A stretch of DNA of 64,000 bases from CAG-791 sp000431495 (GCA_052117605.1 JBQKIT010000013.1), one strand, 5' to 3'; shown: positions 43,601-52,252, numbered from the stretch's first letter. The notes: generated by a model from the sequence alone, not told the origin. A program made the numbers and translations.

Positions 43601-44656
43601 TCAGTTCTTCTCTTCCTCCGGTGCCTCTGCAGCTTCCGGCCTTCTTGCTCCTTCCGGATCCAGGCCGTAATGCTCACGCACCTTGCAGTCAATCTCGTAC
43701 AGGGTATCGGGATGCTCCTCCAGATACTTCTTCGCGTTCTCACGGCCCTGTCCGATCTTGTCGCCGTTGTAATTGTACCAGGCGCCGCTCTTTACCACGA
43801 TATCGCTGTTCGCCGCAAGATCCAGAACGTCTCCCGAATAGGAAATTCCGCGTCCGAACATGATGTCGAACTCCGCTTCCTTAAAGGGCGGTGCAATCTT
43901 ATTCTTGACCACCTTGACTCTTGTCCGGTTTCCGATCACCTCACCGCTCTGCTTGATGGCTTCAATGCGCCGCACATCCAGACGAATGGAGGAATAGAAT
44001 TTCAGTGCACGGCCTCCGGTTGTTGTCTCCGGATTGCCGAACATGACTCCGACCTTTTCACGAAGCTGGTTGATAAAGATCACCGTACAGTTGGACTTGG
44101 AAATCACTGCAGTCAGCTTGCGAAGTGCCTGGCTCATCAGTCTGGCCTGAAGACCCACGTGAGAGTCTCCCATGTCTCCGTCGATTTCTGCCTTCGGTAC
44201 AAGGGCTGCTACCGAGTCCACCACCACAATATCAATTGCCCCGGAGCGAACCATGGTCTCCGCAATCTCGAGGCCCTGTTCTCCGGAATCCGGCTGGGAA
44301 ATATAAAGATTGTCCACATCCACGCCAATGTTGCGCGCATACACAGGATCCAGCGCATGCTCGGCATCAATAAATCCGGCAATGCCGCCGCGGCGCTGCA
44401 CCTCCGCGATCATATGAAGGGTCAGTGTTGTCTTACCGGAGGACTCCGGTCCATACACCTCAATCACTCTTCCCTTCGGAATTCCGCCAAGTCCCAGCGC
44501 AATATCCAGCGCCAGAGATCCGGTCGGTGTTGTCTCAATATTCATGGTCGAGGAAGGATCTCCAAGCTTCATCACAGCGCCCTTCCCGTACTGCTTCTCA
44601 ATCTGTGAAATTGCGGCATCCAGTGCCTTTAATCGATCTTCACGATCCATTGCCAT
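43601..44656 (-). CDS. recA: Recombinase RecA
   Basis: 351 residues. Walker A GPESSGKTTL (about 69-78), the helical N-terminal domain ALDAAISQIEKQYGKGAVMKLGD, LVVVDSVAALVPKAEIDGDMGD (loop L1 region), FINQLREKVGVMFGNPETTTGGRALKFY (L2) and an acidic end APEEEKN. Central enzyme of recombination and the SOS response. AAGGAG precedes the ATG. The promoter carries a LexA box. Confidence 0.98.
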   Translation of the reverse strand: MAMDREDRLKALDAAISQIEKQYGKGAVMKLGDPSSTMNIETTPTGSLALDIALGLGGIPKGRVIEVYGPESSGKTTLTLHMIAEVQRRGGIAGFIDAEHALDPVYARNIGVDVDNLYISQPDSGEQGLEIAETMVRSGAIDIVVVDSVAALVPKAEIDGDMGDSHVGLQARLMSQALRKLTAVISKSNCTVIFINQLREKVGVMFGNPETTTGGRALKFYSSIRLDVRRIEAIKQSGEVIGNRTRVKVVKNKIAPPFKEAEFDIMFGRGISYSGDVLDLAANSDIVVKSGAWYNYNGDKIGQGRENAKKYLEEHPDTLYEIDCKVREHYGLDPEGARRPEAAEAPEEEKN

Positions 44657-44752
44657 AGCTGAACTCCTTGATATCTCTTACTGATTCTGATATGCAGCCG
44701 CATTATCCGGTCGCCGACCGCTGCTGCAATACCATTACGTTCTCAAAGAACA

Positions 44753-44764
44753 GAACATTTGTTC
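44753..44764. promoter_or_regulatory. recA: LexA (SOS) box of recA
   Basis: GAACATTTGTTC, a perfect palindrome extended to CAGAACATTTGTTCTG, matches the Gram-positive LexA pattern GAACnnnnGTTC. It begins 9 bases downstream of the -10 and covers the transcript start. A second, looser GTTCT/AGAAC palindrome (44740-44752) abuts it. LexA itself is not in the window. Confidence 0.88.
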
Positions 44765-44772
44765 TGCTTCAC

Positions 44773-44801
44773 AGTATATCATTGCCTTTTTCGGTATGCA
44801 A
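44773..44801 (-). promoter_or_regulatory. recA: Promoter of recA-recX
   Basis: Minus strand: TTGCAT (44796-44801), 17-base spacer, TATACT (44773-44778). The stretch 44802-44972 between this and the plus-strand promoter shows no ORF or clear structure. Confidence 0.8.
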
Positions 44802-44972
44802 GGCGATATTCTCATGATTTCAGATGGAGTATGCTCACCGTTTCCGGTGAGGCCGGCAGAAACGCCGTCAGAATGCAGAGAAAACGCGGTCCGGCCAAAA
44901 CCGCTGCTCTTTTGCTACTATATCACAGAAGCAAGAGGATATGACAGTCCGATTTGCAAAGCCGTCTTACAT

Positions 44973-45001
44973 TTGACAGAAATATGTTAAAACATTAACA
45001 T
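44973..45001 (+). promoter_or_regulatory. Promoter with palindrome over the -10
   Basis: Consensus TTGACA (44973-44978), 17-base spacer, TAACAT (44996-45001). The palindrome ATGTTA-N6-TAACAT (44984-45001) includes the -10, as an operator might. The leader then holds AAACAGC/GCTGTTT followed by more T (about 45010-45034), a possible attenuator, and a CACAC/GTGTG hairpin (about 45036-45054). Confidence 0.7.
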
Positions 45002-45082
45002 AATAACTGTAAACAGCAGTTGCAGAGCTGTTTTTACACACTTTAATATGTGTGATCTCTCATGGTGAAGGAAGGAGGAATT

Positions 45083-45322
45083 ATGAATACTGCTTATTTG
45101 TTACTCGCCGTCACAGCAATTGTAATTGTGTGCGTCACAGGGATTGCACTCATCGGAGATTATATCCGGGAGAAGGATTTCGAAGATCAGATTACGGGGA
45201 AAAAGCCCTGCAGGAAGATGAAGGGCCATACCGTATACTTCGATTCCAGAATGTTTGAGGATCAGCAGTTTACAAAACCCAGCAATCCTCTGTGCTCCGG
45301 AGGGAGAAAGGTAAGACCTTAA
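45083..45322 (+). CDS. Small membrane-anchored protein, unknown function
   Basis: 79 residues from ATG 45083, chosen because AAGGAGG lies 5 bases upstream; an in-frame ATG at 45062 lacks such a site. One N-terminal hydrophobic helix (about 3-24, TAYLLLAVTAIVIVCVTGIALI) is followed by a charged tail with two cysteines (KKPCRKMKG, NPLCSGGRK). No family recognised. It is a single plus-strand gene divergent from recA, convergent with the next pair. Confidence 0.65.
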   Translation: MNTAYLLLAVTAIVIVCVTGIALIGDYIREKDFEDQITGKKPCRKMKGHTVYFDSRMFEDQQFTKPSNPLCSGGRKVRP

Positions 45323-45336
45323 TCTTCTCCATCCGC

Positions 45337-45753
45337 TCAGATGACGAAGGTCATCAATCCCATTTTGGACAGCTGAAGTTCCGAAATCATCATCCCCATG
45401 AGCGTTTTCTGCTCCGGCGAAATCGAAGCAAGCTCCTCTGCAGTCAGCACCCGTTCTTCAAATTCGGTGTCCGTCCTGCCGCCGAGATGCTTCTTCACCT
45501 TGGGCACATAAATTCTTATTTTCGCGCGAAGCTGCCGGTAAATCCGGCAGCTTTCGTCCTGCGGTTTCATATAATAGAGGTGACTCTCGATCGTTGTATC
45601 CGCATCCACCTCCTGAAGCAGGAGCTGCTTGATGATGCAGCGGTATTTGTAGCTGAGATCAATATCATCCACCAGCTCGCGGTAAGAGTATTTCGCGCCG
45701 ATCTGAAGGACCGACATGTTCTCCATGATGTATCTGTAATCCGTCTCTTTCAA
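45337..45753 (-). CDS. Hypothetical protein paired with the sigma-like gene
   Basis: 138 residues, soluble, not recognised. It looks mixed helix/strand: YRYIMENMSVLQIGAKYSYRELVDDIDLSYKYRCIIKQLLLQEVD then a basic middle (RQLRAKIRIYVPKVKKHLGG) and a C-terminal Met/Leu-rich helix (KTLMGMMISELQLSKMGLM). It begins 2 bases after the stop of the sigma-like gene, so both are made from one message and may act together. No cysteine motif, signal peptide or membrane segment is seen. Confidence 0.7.
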   Translation of the reverse strand: MKETDYRYIMENMSVLQIGAKYSYRELVDDIDLSYKYRCIIKQLLLQEVDADTTIESHLYYMKPQDESCRIYRQLRAKIRIYVPKVKKHLGGRTDTEFEERVLTAEELASISPEQKTLMGMMISELQLSKMGLMTFVI

Positions 45754-45755
45754 AA

Positions 45756-46553
45756 TCAGTTTCCTTTTCCCGCATCAGCGGCCTCTGAATCCTCAAGACT
45801 TTCAATTCTGTTCCCGGTAATACGGATGGCGTCCAGAATCTCCTCCTCCGTGACCTCGCCTTCGCCTGCCAGCTCTTCCACACTCACCTTGCGGCCAAGG
45901 ATCTTTGCAAGCTCGTCTGCCTTTTCCAGAACCTTATTTGCTGTATCTGCCGCAGTCTGATCTGCCGAAACCTCATCCAGATTCTCGGCAATCAAATCCT
46001 CCATGGCGTTCATGATCCGCTCCGCCAGAGCACCTTCCACTTCCTCCGGTCCCTCAAGTGGTGCCAGAAGCTTCGTTCCGCGCACGAGTGCTTCATTTCC
46101 TGCTCCGATCAGATCCTCCATGAACACGCCCTGTCCTGCATACAGTCTTGCAAGATCCACAACCTTCGGCAGCATCCACTCCGCAAGCTGTCTCTGGGCG
46201 TCCTTTTCTCCGGCCATAGCCTGGATTTCAATCGCCTCCCGTTCACCGTCCGATGGCTGCTCCATGGCATTTACCATTTCCGTGTATTCGCGAAGATAAT
46301 CCGCCTCCTCTTCCGAAAGCTTCTCCTCCGCATCCAGCGGTTCATCGATGCCGATGTTATTCTGCTTCAGATATTCCTCCACAAGCTTTTCCTGCTCACC
46401 GGACAGCTGAAGCTCCTCCAGCGCCTGCTCAAGCTGATCTCTCGTGATCATCCCACGGTTTTTCCGCGCAGCCCCCACAAGACTTCTGAGGATGCACTGC
46501 AGCTGACCGCCAAGGTCCTTTGCTTCACTTCCATTCTGATGCTTCTCGCTCAT
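45756..46553 (-). CDS. Sigma70-like protein lacking the DNA-recognition regions
   Basis: 265 residues from ATG 46553 (MSEKHQNGSEA), with GAGGGA before it. Residues about 45-80 (MITRDQLEQALEELQLSGEQEKLVEEYLKQNNIGIDE) resemble the helical region 1.1. Residues about 130-175 (AQRQLAEWMLPKVVDLARLYAGQGVFMEDLIGAGNEALVRGTKLL) match sigma regions 1.2-2.2, the core-binding helix. Residues about 220-262 (NKVLEKADELAKILGRKVSVEELAGEGEVTEEEIL) match region 3. The stretch between lacks the aromatic-rich 2.3-2.4 segment that melts and reads the -10 (no FSTYATWWIRQAI-like motif), and there is no region 4. The protein is also very acidic. It may bind core polymerase without promoter recognition. Family naming is by my own reading of these motifs. 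Confidence 0.65.
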   Translation of the reverse strand: MSEKHQNGSEAKDLGGQLQCILRSLVGAARKNRGMITRDQLEQALEELQLSGEQEKLVEEYLKQNNIGIDEPLDAEEKLSEEEADYLREYTEMVNAMEQPSDGEREAIEIQAMAGEKDAQRQLAEWMLPKVVDLARLYAGQGVFMEDLIGAGNEALVRGTKLLAPLEGPEEVEGALAERIMNAMEDLIAENLDEVSADQTAADTANKVLEKADELAKILGRKVSVEELAGEGEVTEEEILDAIRITGNRIESLEDSEAADAGKGN

Positions 46554-46631
46554 AATTCCCTCTTCACTTTCCAGATTCTTCATTTCCGATATTGCCAGCG
46601 GAAGAAACCTCATCCGCCGTTTCCCGCTGTC

Positions 46632-47690
46632 TTATTCCTTCGGCGCGGGATCCTGTGCTTCCACCGTCACCGTTTCGTCTGCAGGAAGCGGTCTTCCGCC
46701 GTGAATGGCATGCTGATGGCGGAACAGATGATCCTGACAGAATTCATAATTTCCTTCACATCTGGAGCAGTAACGGAATTCCAGTGTCGGATCGTCCAGC
46801 TCCGTTCTCCCGCAGATGGCACAGCGATGCCTTGCCTGTCCCACCTTTGGTCTCATTTTGGAAGCATCGGTAAAATCTGCCGCTCCGGTTCCCCTGCTTC
46901 CTGCGCCAAAGCTGCTGCCCTGTCTGCTCTTTTCTCCCTGATGCACCGCCCGGCGGAAATCTGCGCGGCGTTTTCTCTCCCTTGGCGAGAAGCGTCTCAT
47001 TTTGCCGGAGCGAAGCCAGAAAATCAGGAAATTTGCAAGCGAAGCCGCCATCGCCACACATACAAACCAGCCGCCCCGCATCGCAGTGGAGACAAAATCC
47101 CACGCAAGCAGAACACCGTAGAGAACCCCCAGCCATTTGACCTTCACCGGGATGATAAACCACAGAAGCACAACCGCATCCGGAAATGTCAGTGCGTAGG
47201 CAAGGAAAATGGACATATTGACGTAATAGGTGCTGAAATATCTCGAGATCGCCGCAAAATATGCCGCCGCACTCTCTCCGGTCAGCGAAATGCCTGCCGT
47301 CCCTGCCAGGATATAAGACACCGCCATAACCACAAACGCGCCGATGATCGTAATCCCGATTCCGAGCCAGATGTAGACATTATACGCATACGTTCCCCAG
47401 ACCCGTTCCAGTGAGGTTCCGATCGAATAATAGAACATCATGGCGATGATGATGAACAGGATGTTGCTGGTATCCGGCGGAACCAGCACCCAGGTCACAA
47501 GCCGCCAGATCTGTCCGTGACAGATCGCGTACGGATTCAGCGTAAGATAATTCAGAAACGAGGCGTTGACATACTGAAGCAGATAGCCAAAGCCATAGCA
47601 CATAATGATGACCAGTGAGAGGTTGGAGACTGCGTATTTCTGAAGAAATCTCTGAAGCGGACCGCGTCCGCCGTAATTGTTTGTATTCAT
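46632..47690 (-). CDS. Rhomboid-fold membrane protein with C-terminal zinc ribbon
   Basis: 352 residues. Six or so hydrophobic helices (about 20-215) with the rhomboid-like PYAICHGQIWRLVTWVLVPPD loop (family WRxxT) and GTSLERVWGTYAYNVY. The catalytic GxSG serine and the helix-6 His of active rhomboids are not seen where expected; instead SIFLAYALTFPDAVVLLWFIIPVKVKWLG is found. After a basic linker (about 225-285), CAICGRTELDD and YCSRCEGNYEFCQDHLFRHQHAIH (about 288-330) form a Cys/His-rich zinc-ribbon-like end. It may be a non-proteolytic membrane adaptor. Confidence 0.7.
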   Translation of the reverse strand: MNTNNYGGRGPLQRFLQKYAVSNLSLVIIMCYGFGYLLQYVNASFLNYLTLNPYAICHGQIWRLVTWVLVPPDTSNILFIIIAMMFYYSIGTSLERVWGTYAYNVYIWLGIGITIIGAFVVMAVSYILAGTAGISLTGESAAAYFAAISRYFSTYYVNMSIFLAYALTFPDAVVLLWFIIPVKVKWLGVLYGVLLAWDFVSTAMRGGWFVCVAMAASLANFLIFWLRSGKMRRFSPRERKRRADFRRAVHQGEKSRQGSSFGAGSRGTGAADFTDASKMRPKVGQARHRCAICGRTELDDPTLEFRYCSRCEGNYEFCQDHLFRHQHAIHGGRPLPADETVTVEAQDPAPKE

Positions 47691-47742
47691 GTTGAAAGCC
47701 CTTCCATTGTATTGTCATGCCGCTGTCATGCTGCATTTTTCA

Positions 47743-47772
47743 AGGATACTTCAAATCCGGCAGACTATGCAA
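47743..47772 (-). promoter_or_regulatory. Possible promoter of the rhomboid-like gene
   Basis: Minus strand: TTGCAT (47767-47772), 18-base spacer, TATCCT (47743-47748), about 50 bases before the start codon. Moderate match. Confidence 0.45.
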
Positions 47773-47835
47773 GTAAGGAAGCCCCGCTCCGAAAGAAGTT
47801 CACACACTTTTAATGATTTGATGGTCATCTCTTCG

Positions 47836-47864
47836 TTGCTTTCAAAAAACATCCGTTTTATAAT
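47836..47864 (+). promoter_or_regulatory. Promoter of the CoA-activase fusion gene
   Basis: TTGCTT (47836-47841), 17-base spacer, consensus TATAAT (47859-47864). The leader is about 113 bases. Confidence 0.75.
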
Positions 47865-47903
47865 TCCTGACAATGCTGCGGCAGTTCGTTCATAATAATA
47901 TGT

Positions 47904-47960
47904 GTTCAGTGCCTTTACGGATTTTTTCATGCTTTCCGGGGCCGCAGACAGGTACTGAAC
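47904..47960 (+). promoter_or_regulatory. Structured leader of the CoA-activase fusion gene
   Basis: GTTCAGT (47904-47910) pairs with ACTGAAC (47954-47960), extended by CC/GG after a mismatch. The enclosed 43 bases contain a CGGA/TCCG stem. The closing stem ends 24 bases before the GTG start, just upstream of CAGGAG, so folding could affect translation. No known riboswitch recognised. Confidence 0.4.
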
Positions 47961-47983
47961 GGTTACCATTCAGGAGTTAACAA

Positions 47984-50900
47984 GTGATTTCAAAAGACTA
48001 TACCCTCGGCATTGATATCGGATCGACCACCGTCAAGGCTGCCCTTCTCGACAGCAACCGGCACCTCATGTTCGGCGACTACCGCCGCCATCACGCTCAG
48101 ATCCGTGAAACTCTCCATGACATTCTGGAAGAGATTCTTGCAGAAACCGGAAATGTACGGATCCATCCCGTGATCACCGGCTCCGGCGGTCTTTCTCTTG
48201 CCAATTACTTCGGCATTCCTTTCGTACAGGAGGTGGTGGCAGAGGCCTCCGCAATCGAAGCCCTTGCGCCCCTGACGGACGTTGCCATTGAGCTTGGCGG
48301 CGAGGATGCCAAGATCATTTATTTTGAAAACGGCAATGTTGAGCAGCGCATGAACGGAACCTGTGCCGGAGGGACCGGGTCCTTTATCGACCAGATGGCT
48401 TCCCTTCTGCAGACAGATGCTGCCGGCCTCAATGAGTATGCCAAGGGCTATGAATCCCTTTATACGATTGCCGCACGGTGCGGAGTGTTTGCCAAATCCG
48501 ACATTCAGCCGCTCATCAACGACGGAGCCCGCAAGGAGGATCTGGCGGCTTCCATCTTTCAGGCCGTGGTCATTCAGACCATCTCCGGCCTTGCTCAGGG
48601 AAAGCCGATTCGCGGACATGTCGCGTTTCTCGGAGGCCCTCTTCACTTTCTGACCGAGCTGAAGGCTGCCTTTATCCGTGAGCTTCATCTGGATCAGGAG
48701 CATGTCATCGAGGTCTCCGATTCCCACCTGTTCCCTGCCATGGGCTCTGCTTTTCTGGCAAAAGAGGATCACTCACTTCTCCTCGAGGAGCTTCTGGAGA
48801 AAACCTCTCACCCCATGCAGATGGAATTCGAGGTTCAGCGCATGGAGCCTCTCTTCGCCTCAGAAGAGGATTATCAGAGCTTCTGTGCCCGCCACGATCA
48901 CTACCAGGTACAGAAAAAAGATCTTTCCACCTATCAGGGGAAGGCTTTTCTCGGCATCGATGCAGGCTCCACAACCACCAAGCTTGCGCTCATCGGCGAA
49001 GACGGCGAGCTTCTCTGGTCCTTTTATTCCTCCAACAACGGTTCGCCCATTCATACGGCCATCCGCGGCATCACAGAACTCCACCGGCTGATGCCGGAAC
49101 AGGTGGAAATCGCAGGCGGCTGCTCCACCGGCTATGGAGAAGCCCTGATGAAGGCTGCCTTTAAGCTGGACAGCGGCGAAGTGGAAACCATTGCACACTA
49201 TTACGGAGCCTCCTACTTCGATCCGGACGTCGACTGCATTCTCGACATCGGCGGACAGGACATGAAGTGCATCCGGATCCGGAACGGCGCCGTAGATTCC
49301 GTGACACTGAACGAAGCCTGCTCCTCCGGGTGCGGCTCCTTCATTGAAACCTTTGCCAAATCTCTCAACTATTCCGTAGAGGATTTCGCAAAGGCAGCCC
49401 TTTTTGCCAAAAATCCGATTGATCTGGGCACACGCTGCACGGTGTTTATGAACTCCCGCGTCAAGCAGGCGCAGAAGGAGGGCGCGGAGGTCTCCGATAT
49501 CTCCGCAGGCCTTGCCTATTCCGTCATCAAGAATGCGCTGTTCAAGGTCATGAAGGTGTCTTCTGCGGCAGAGCTCGGAAAGAATATCGTCGTTCAGGGC
49601 GGTACCTTCTACAACGACGCCGTTCTTCGCGCACTCGAGAAGATTTCCGGCGGCAGCGTCGTCCGTCCGGACATTTCCGGCATCATGGGCGCCTTCGGAG
49701 CGGCTCTGATTGCCAGAGAGCGCTATGACGAAAGTCGGCCGACCTCCATGCTCTCCTTTGAGGAAATGGAGAACCTGACCTTCACCGCAACACTTCAGAA
49801 CTGCGGAAGATGCAGCAACAACTGCCGGCTCACTGTCAACCATTTCAGTGACGGCAGAGAGTTCATTTCCGGAAACCGCTGTGAAAGAGGTCTTGGCCTG
49901 GAGAAAACAGACAACGGCATCCCGAATATGTATCAGTACAAGCTCGGAAGGCTCTTCGGGTATAAGTCGCTGACCCGCAAGGAGGCGGTTCGCGGAACCG
50001 TCGGCATTCCCCGCGTTCTGAACATTTACGAGGATTATCCGTTCTGGGCCACCTTTTTTGCCCGCCTGAAATATCAGGTGATTCTCTCTCCCTTGTCCAC
50101 ACACGCGATTTATGAGATGGGAATTGAATCCATTCCGTCCGAATCAGAATGCTATCCGGCCAAGATTACCCACGGACATGTACAGTGGCTGATTGAAAAG
50201 GCGCATCCGGATTTTATTTTCTATCCGTCTCTGTTCTATGAGCGAGAAGAGAATAAGGATGCGGACAACCACTACAACTGCCCCATCGTCTCCGCATACC
50301 CGGAGAATATCAAGAACAATGTGGAAGACATCATGAACGGAAAGGTACGCTTCCGTCACCCCTACATGGCGTTCACCAACCTTCAGACCGTCACGCAGGC
50401 TCTGGTCCGTGAGTTCAGGGAGCTTCCGGAAAACGAGGTCATCGACGCCTGCCGGGATGCATGGCAGGAGCTTCTTCAGTACCACAGGGATCTCATGGCA
50501 GAGGGCGAGCGCGTTCTGAAGTTCATGGAGGATACCGGAACCCACGGCATCGTTCTTGCAGGGCGCCCGTATCATCTGGATCCCGAAATCAATCACGGTA
50601 TTCCGGAGATGATCAATTCCTATGGCTTTGCCGTTCTCTCCGAGGATGCGATTGCGCACCTCGGACACCCCGAGCGCCCGCTTGTTGTCCTGGATCAGTG
50701 GATGTATCACTCCCGCCTTTACGAGGCCGCCGCTTATGTCCGCACCCGGGATGATCTGGACCTCATTCAGCTGAATTCCTTCGGCTGCGGCGTGGATGCC
50801 GTCACCACCGATCAGGTAAGTGACATCCTCTCCGGCTCGGACAAGATCTACACCTGCCTGAAGATCGACGAGGTCAACAACCTGGGCGCCGCCAGAATTC

Positions 50901-52252
50901 GTGTGCGCTCCCTGATTGCCGCGATCCATATCCGCGAGAAAAACCGGACGCGCCGCACCATTCATCCGACCGGAATCCATAAGGTTCCGTTCACCCAGAA
51001 GATGTTTGAGGAGAACTACACCATCCTCTGCCCGCAGATGTCGCCGATCCATTTTGACCTGATCGAGCCCGCAGCAAGATCCTGCGGCTACAATCTGGTG
51101 CTGATGAGGAACGACAACCAGGCCGCCATCGACTACGGTCTGAAGTATGTCAACAACGACGCCTGCTACCCGTCCCTCTTTGTCGTCGGGCAGGTCATGG
51201 AGGCCCTCTCCTCCGGAAAATATGATTTAAACCGCACTGCAGTCATCATGTCCCAGACGGGCGGCGGCTGCCGTGCCTCCAACTACATCGGCTTCATCCG
51301 GCGCTCTCTGAAAAAAGCCGGCATGGAACAGATCCCTGTGATCTCCGCGAACCTGTCCGGTCTCGAGGGAAATCCCGGCTTCAAAATCACTTTTACGCTC
51401 ATCACCAGACTTGCCTTTGCAGCCATTCTCGGAGATGTGCTGATGAAATGTGTCTACCGGATGCGTCCCTACGAGCTGGAAAAGGGATCCGTGGAAGCCA
51501 TGTATGAGAAATGGACGAAGAAATGCTCGGAATTTCTGGTGCACACCAAGGGCTTCCCGCTTCACAGGGTCCAGAAAATCGCCTGCGAGATGATCCGTGA
51601 GTTCGATCAGATTCCGATTGACGAAAATCTGAAAAAGCCAAGAGTCGGCATTGTCGGAGAAATTCTGGTCAAGTATTCCTATGCCGCCAACAATCACCTG
51701 GTGGAGACTCTGGAGGCGGAAGGTGCGGAGGCTATTGTTCCCGATCTGATGGGCTTTATGCTCTACTGCTTCTACAATCAGATCTACAAGGCAGAGTTTC
51801 TTGGGACCTCGAGGTCTGCTGCCTTTGGCATGAATCTGTCCATTCATGCGATTGAGGACATTGCGCTCAAGCCGATCTACCGCGCTTATGAGAAGAGCCG
51901 TCATTTTGAAGCTCCTGCCAGCATCTTCCAGATCGTCGAATACGCAAAGCCCATCGTCGATATCGGCAATCAGACCGGTGAGGGATGGTTCCTCACCGGA
52001 GAAATGGTGGAGCTCATCAAGAGCGGTGTGCCCAACATCATCTGTATCCAGCCATTCGGATGCCTTCCGAATCACGTTGTCGGCAAGGGTGTCTCCAAAA
52101 TGGTCCGCAAGCTCTATCCGCAGGCAAATCTCGCCGCCATCGATTACGATCCCGGTGCCTCCGAGGTAAACCAGCTGAACCGCATCAAGCTCCTGCTTGC
52201 CGGCGCGCAGAAGGCTCTTTGGAAGGAATGCGGGGACGACAGCAACAGATAG
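47984..52252 (+). CDS. Fused 2-hydroxyacyl-CoA dehydratase activase / dehydratase-like protein
   Basis: 1422 residues with a GTG start (CAGGAG 8 bases upstream). Domain 1 (about 1-265) is an ASKHA ATPase: LGIDIGSTTVKAALLD, and the cluster cysteines NGTCAGGTGSF and ARCGVFAKSDI. Domain 2 (about 320-590) repeats it: LGIDAGSTTTKLALIG, CILDIGGQDMKCI, NEACSSGCGSF and GTRCTVFMNSR. Then come a Cys-rich linker (NCGRCSNNCRLTV), a DUF2229 region (YPFWATFFARLKYQVILSPLSTHAIYEMGIESIPSESECYPAKI) and a C-terminal HgdB-like region (FGCLPNHVVGKGVSK). Such proteins use ATP to push electrons onto a low-potential iron-sulfur site; the substrate is unknown. It is related to activase-dehydratase and double-cubane cluster systems. 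Confidence 0.88.
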   Translation: MISKDYTLGIDIGSTTVKAALLDSNRHLMFGDYRRHHAQIRETLHDILEEILAETGNVRIHPVITGSGGLSLANYFGIPFVQEVVAEASAIEALAPLTDVAIELGGEDAKIIYFENGNVEQRMNGTCAGGTGSFIDQMASLLQTDAAGLNEYAKGYESLYTIAARCGVFAKSDIQPLINDGARKEDLAASIFQAVVIQTISGLAQGKPIRGHVAFLGGPLHFLTELKAAFIRELHLDQEHVIEVSDSHLFPAMGSAFLAKEDHSLLLEELLEKTSHPMQMEFEVQRMEPLFASEEDYQSFCARHDHYQVQKKDLSTYQGKAFLGIDAGSTTTKLALIGEDGELLWSFYSSNNGSPIHTAIRGITELHRLMPEQVEIAGGCSTGYGEALMKAAFKLDSGEVETIAHYYGASYFDPDVDCILDIGGQDMKCIRIRNGAVDSVTLNEACSSGCGSFIETFAKSLNYSVEDFAKAALFAKNPIDLGTRCTVFMNSRVKQAQKEGAEVSDISAGLAYSVIKNALFKVMKVSSAAELGKNIVVQGGTFYNDAVLRALEKISGGSVVRPDISGIMGAFGAALIARERYDESRPTSMLSFEEMENLTFTATLQNCGRCSNNCRLTVNHFSDGREFISGNRCERGLGLEKTDNGIPNMYQYKLGRLFGYKSLTRKEAVRGTVGIPRVLNIYEDYPFWATFFARLKYQVILSPLSTHAIYEMGIESIPSESECYPAKITHGHVQWLIEKAHPDFIFYPSLFYEREENKDADNHYNCPIVSAYPENIKNNVEDIMNGKVRFRHPYMAFTNLQTVTQALVREFRELPENEVIDACRDAWQELLQYHRDLMAEGERVLKFMEDTGTHGIVLAGRPYHLDPEINHGIPEMINSYGFAVLSEDAIAHLGHPERPLVVLDQWMYHSRLYEAAAYVRTRDDLDLIQLNSFGCGVDAVTTDQVSDILSGSDKIYTCLKIDEVNNLGAARIRVRSLIAAIHIREKNRTRRTIHPTGIHKVPFTQKMFEENYTILCPQMSPIHFDLIEPAARSCGYNLVLMRNDNQAAIDYGLKYVNNDACYPSLFVVGQVMEALSSGKYDLNRTAVIMSQTGGGCRASNYIGFIRRSLKKAGMEQIPVISANLSGLEGNPGFKITFTLITRLAFAAILGDVLMKCVYRMRPYELEKGSVEAMYEKWTKKCSEFLVHTKGFPLHRVQKIACEMIREFDQIPIDENLKKPRVGIVGEILVKYSYAANNHLVETLEAEGAEAIVPDLMGFMLYCFYNQIYKAEFLGTSRSAAFGMNLSIHAIEDIALKPIYRAYEKSRHFEAPASIFQIVEYAKPIVDIGNQTGEGWFLTGEMVELIKSGVPNIICIQPFGCLPNHVVGKGVSKMVRKLYPQANLAAIDYDPGASEVNQLNRIKLLLAGAQKALWKECGDDSNR

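Noticed and set aside
48860..50104. A 414-codon minus-strand frame inside the CoA-activase fusion
   Set aside because: Antisense shadow; the plus-strand protein has continuous domain matches over the same bases.
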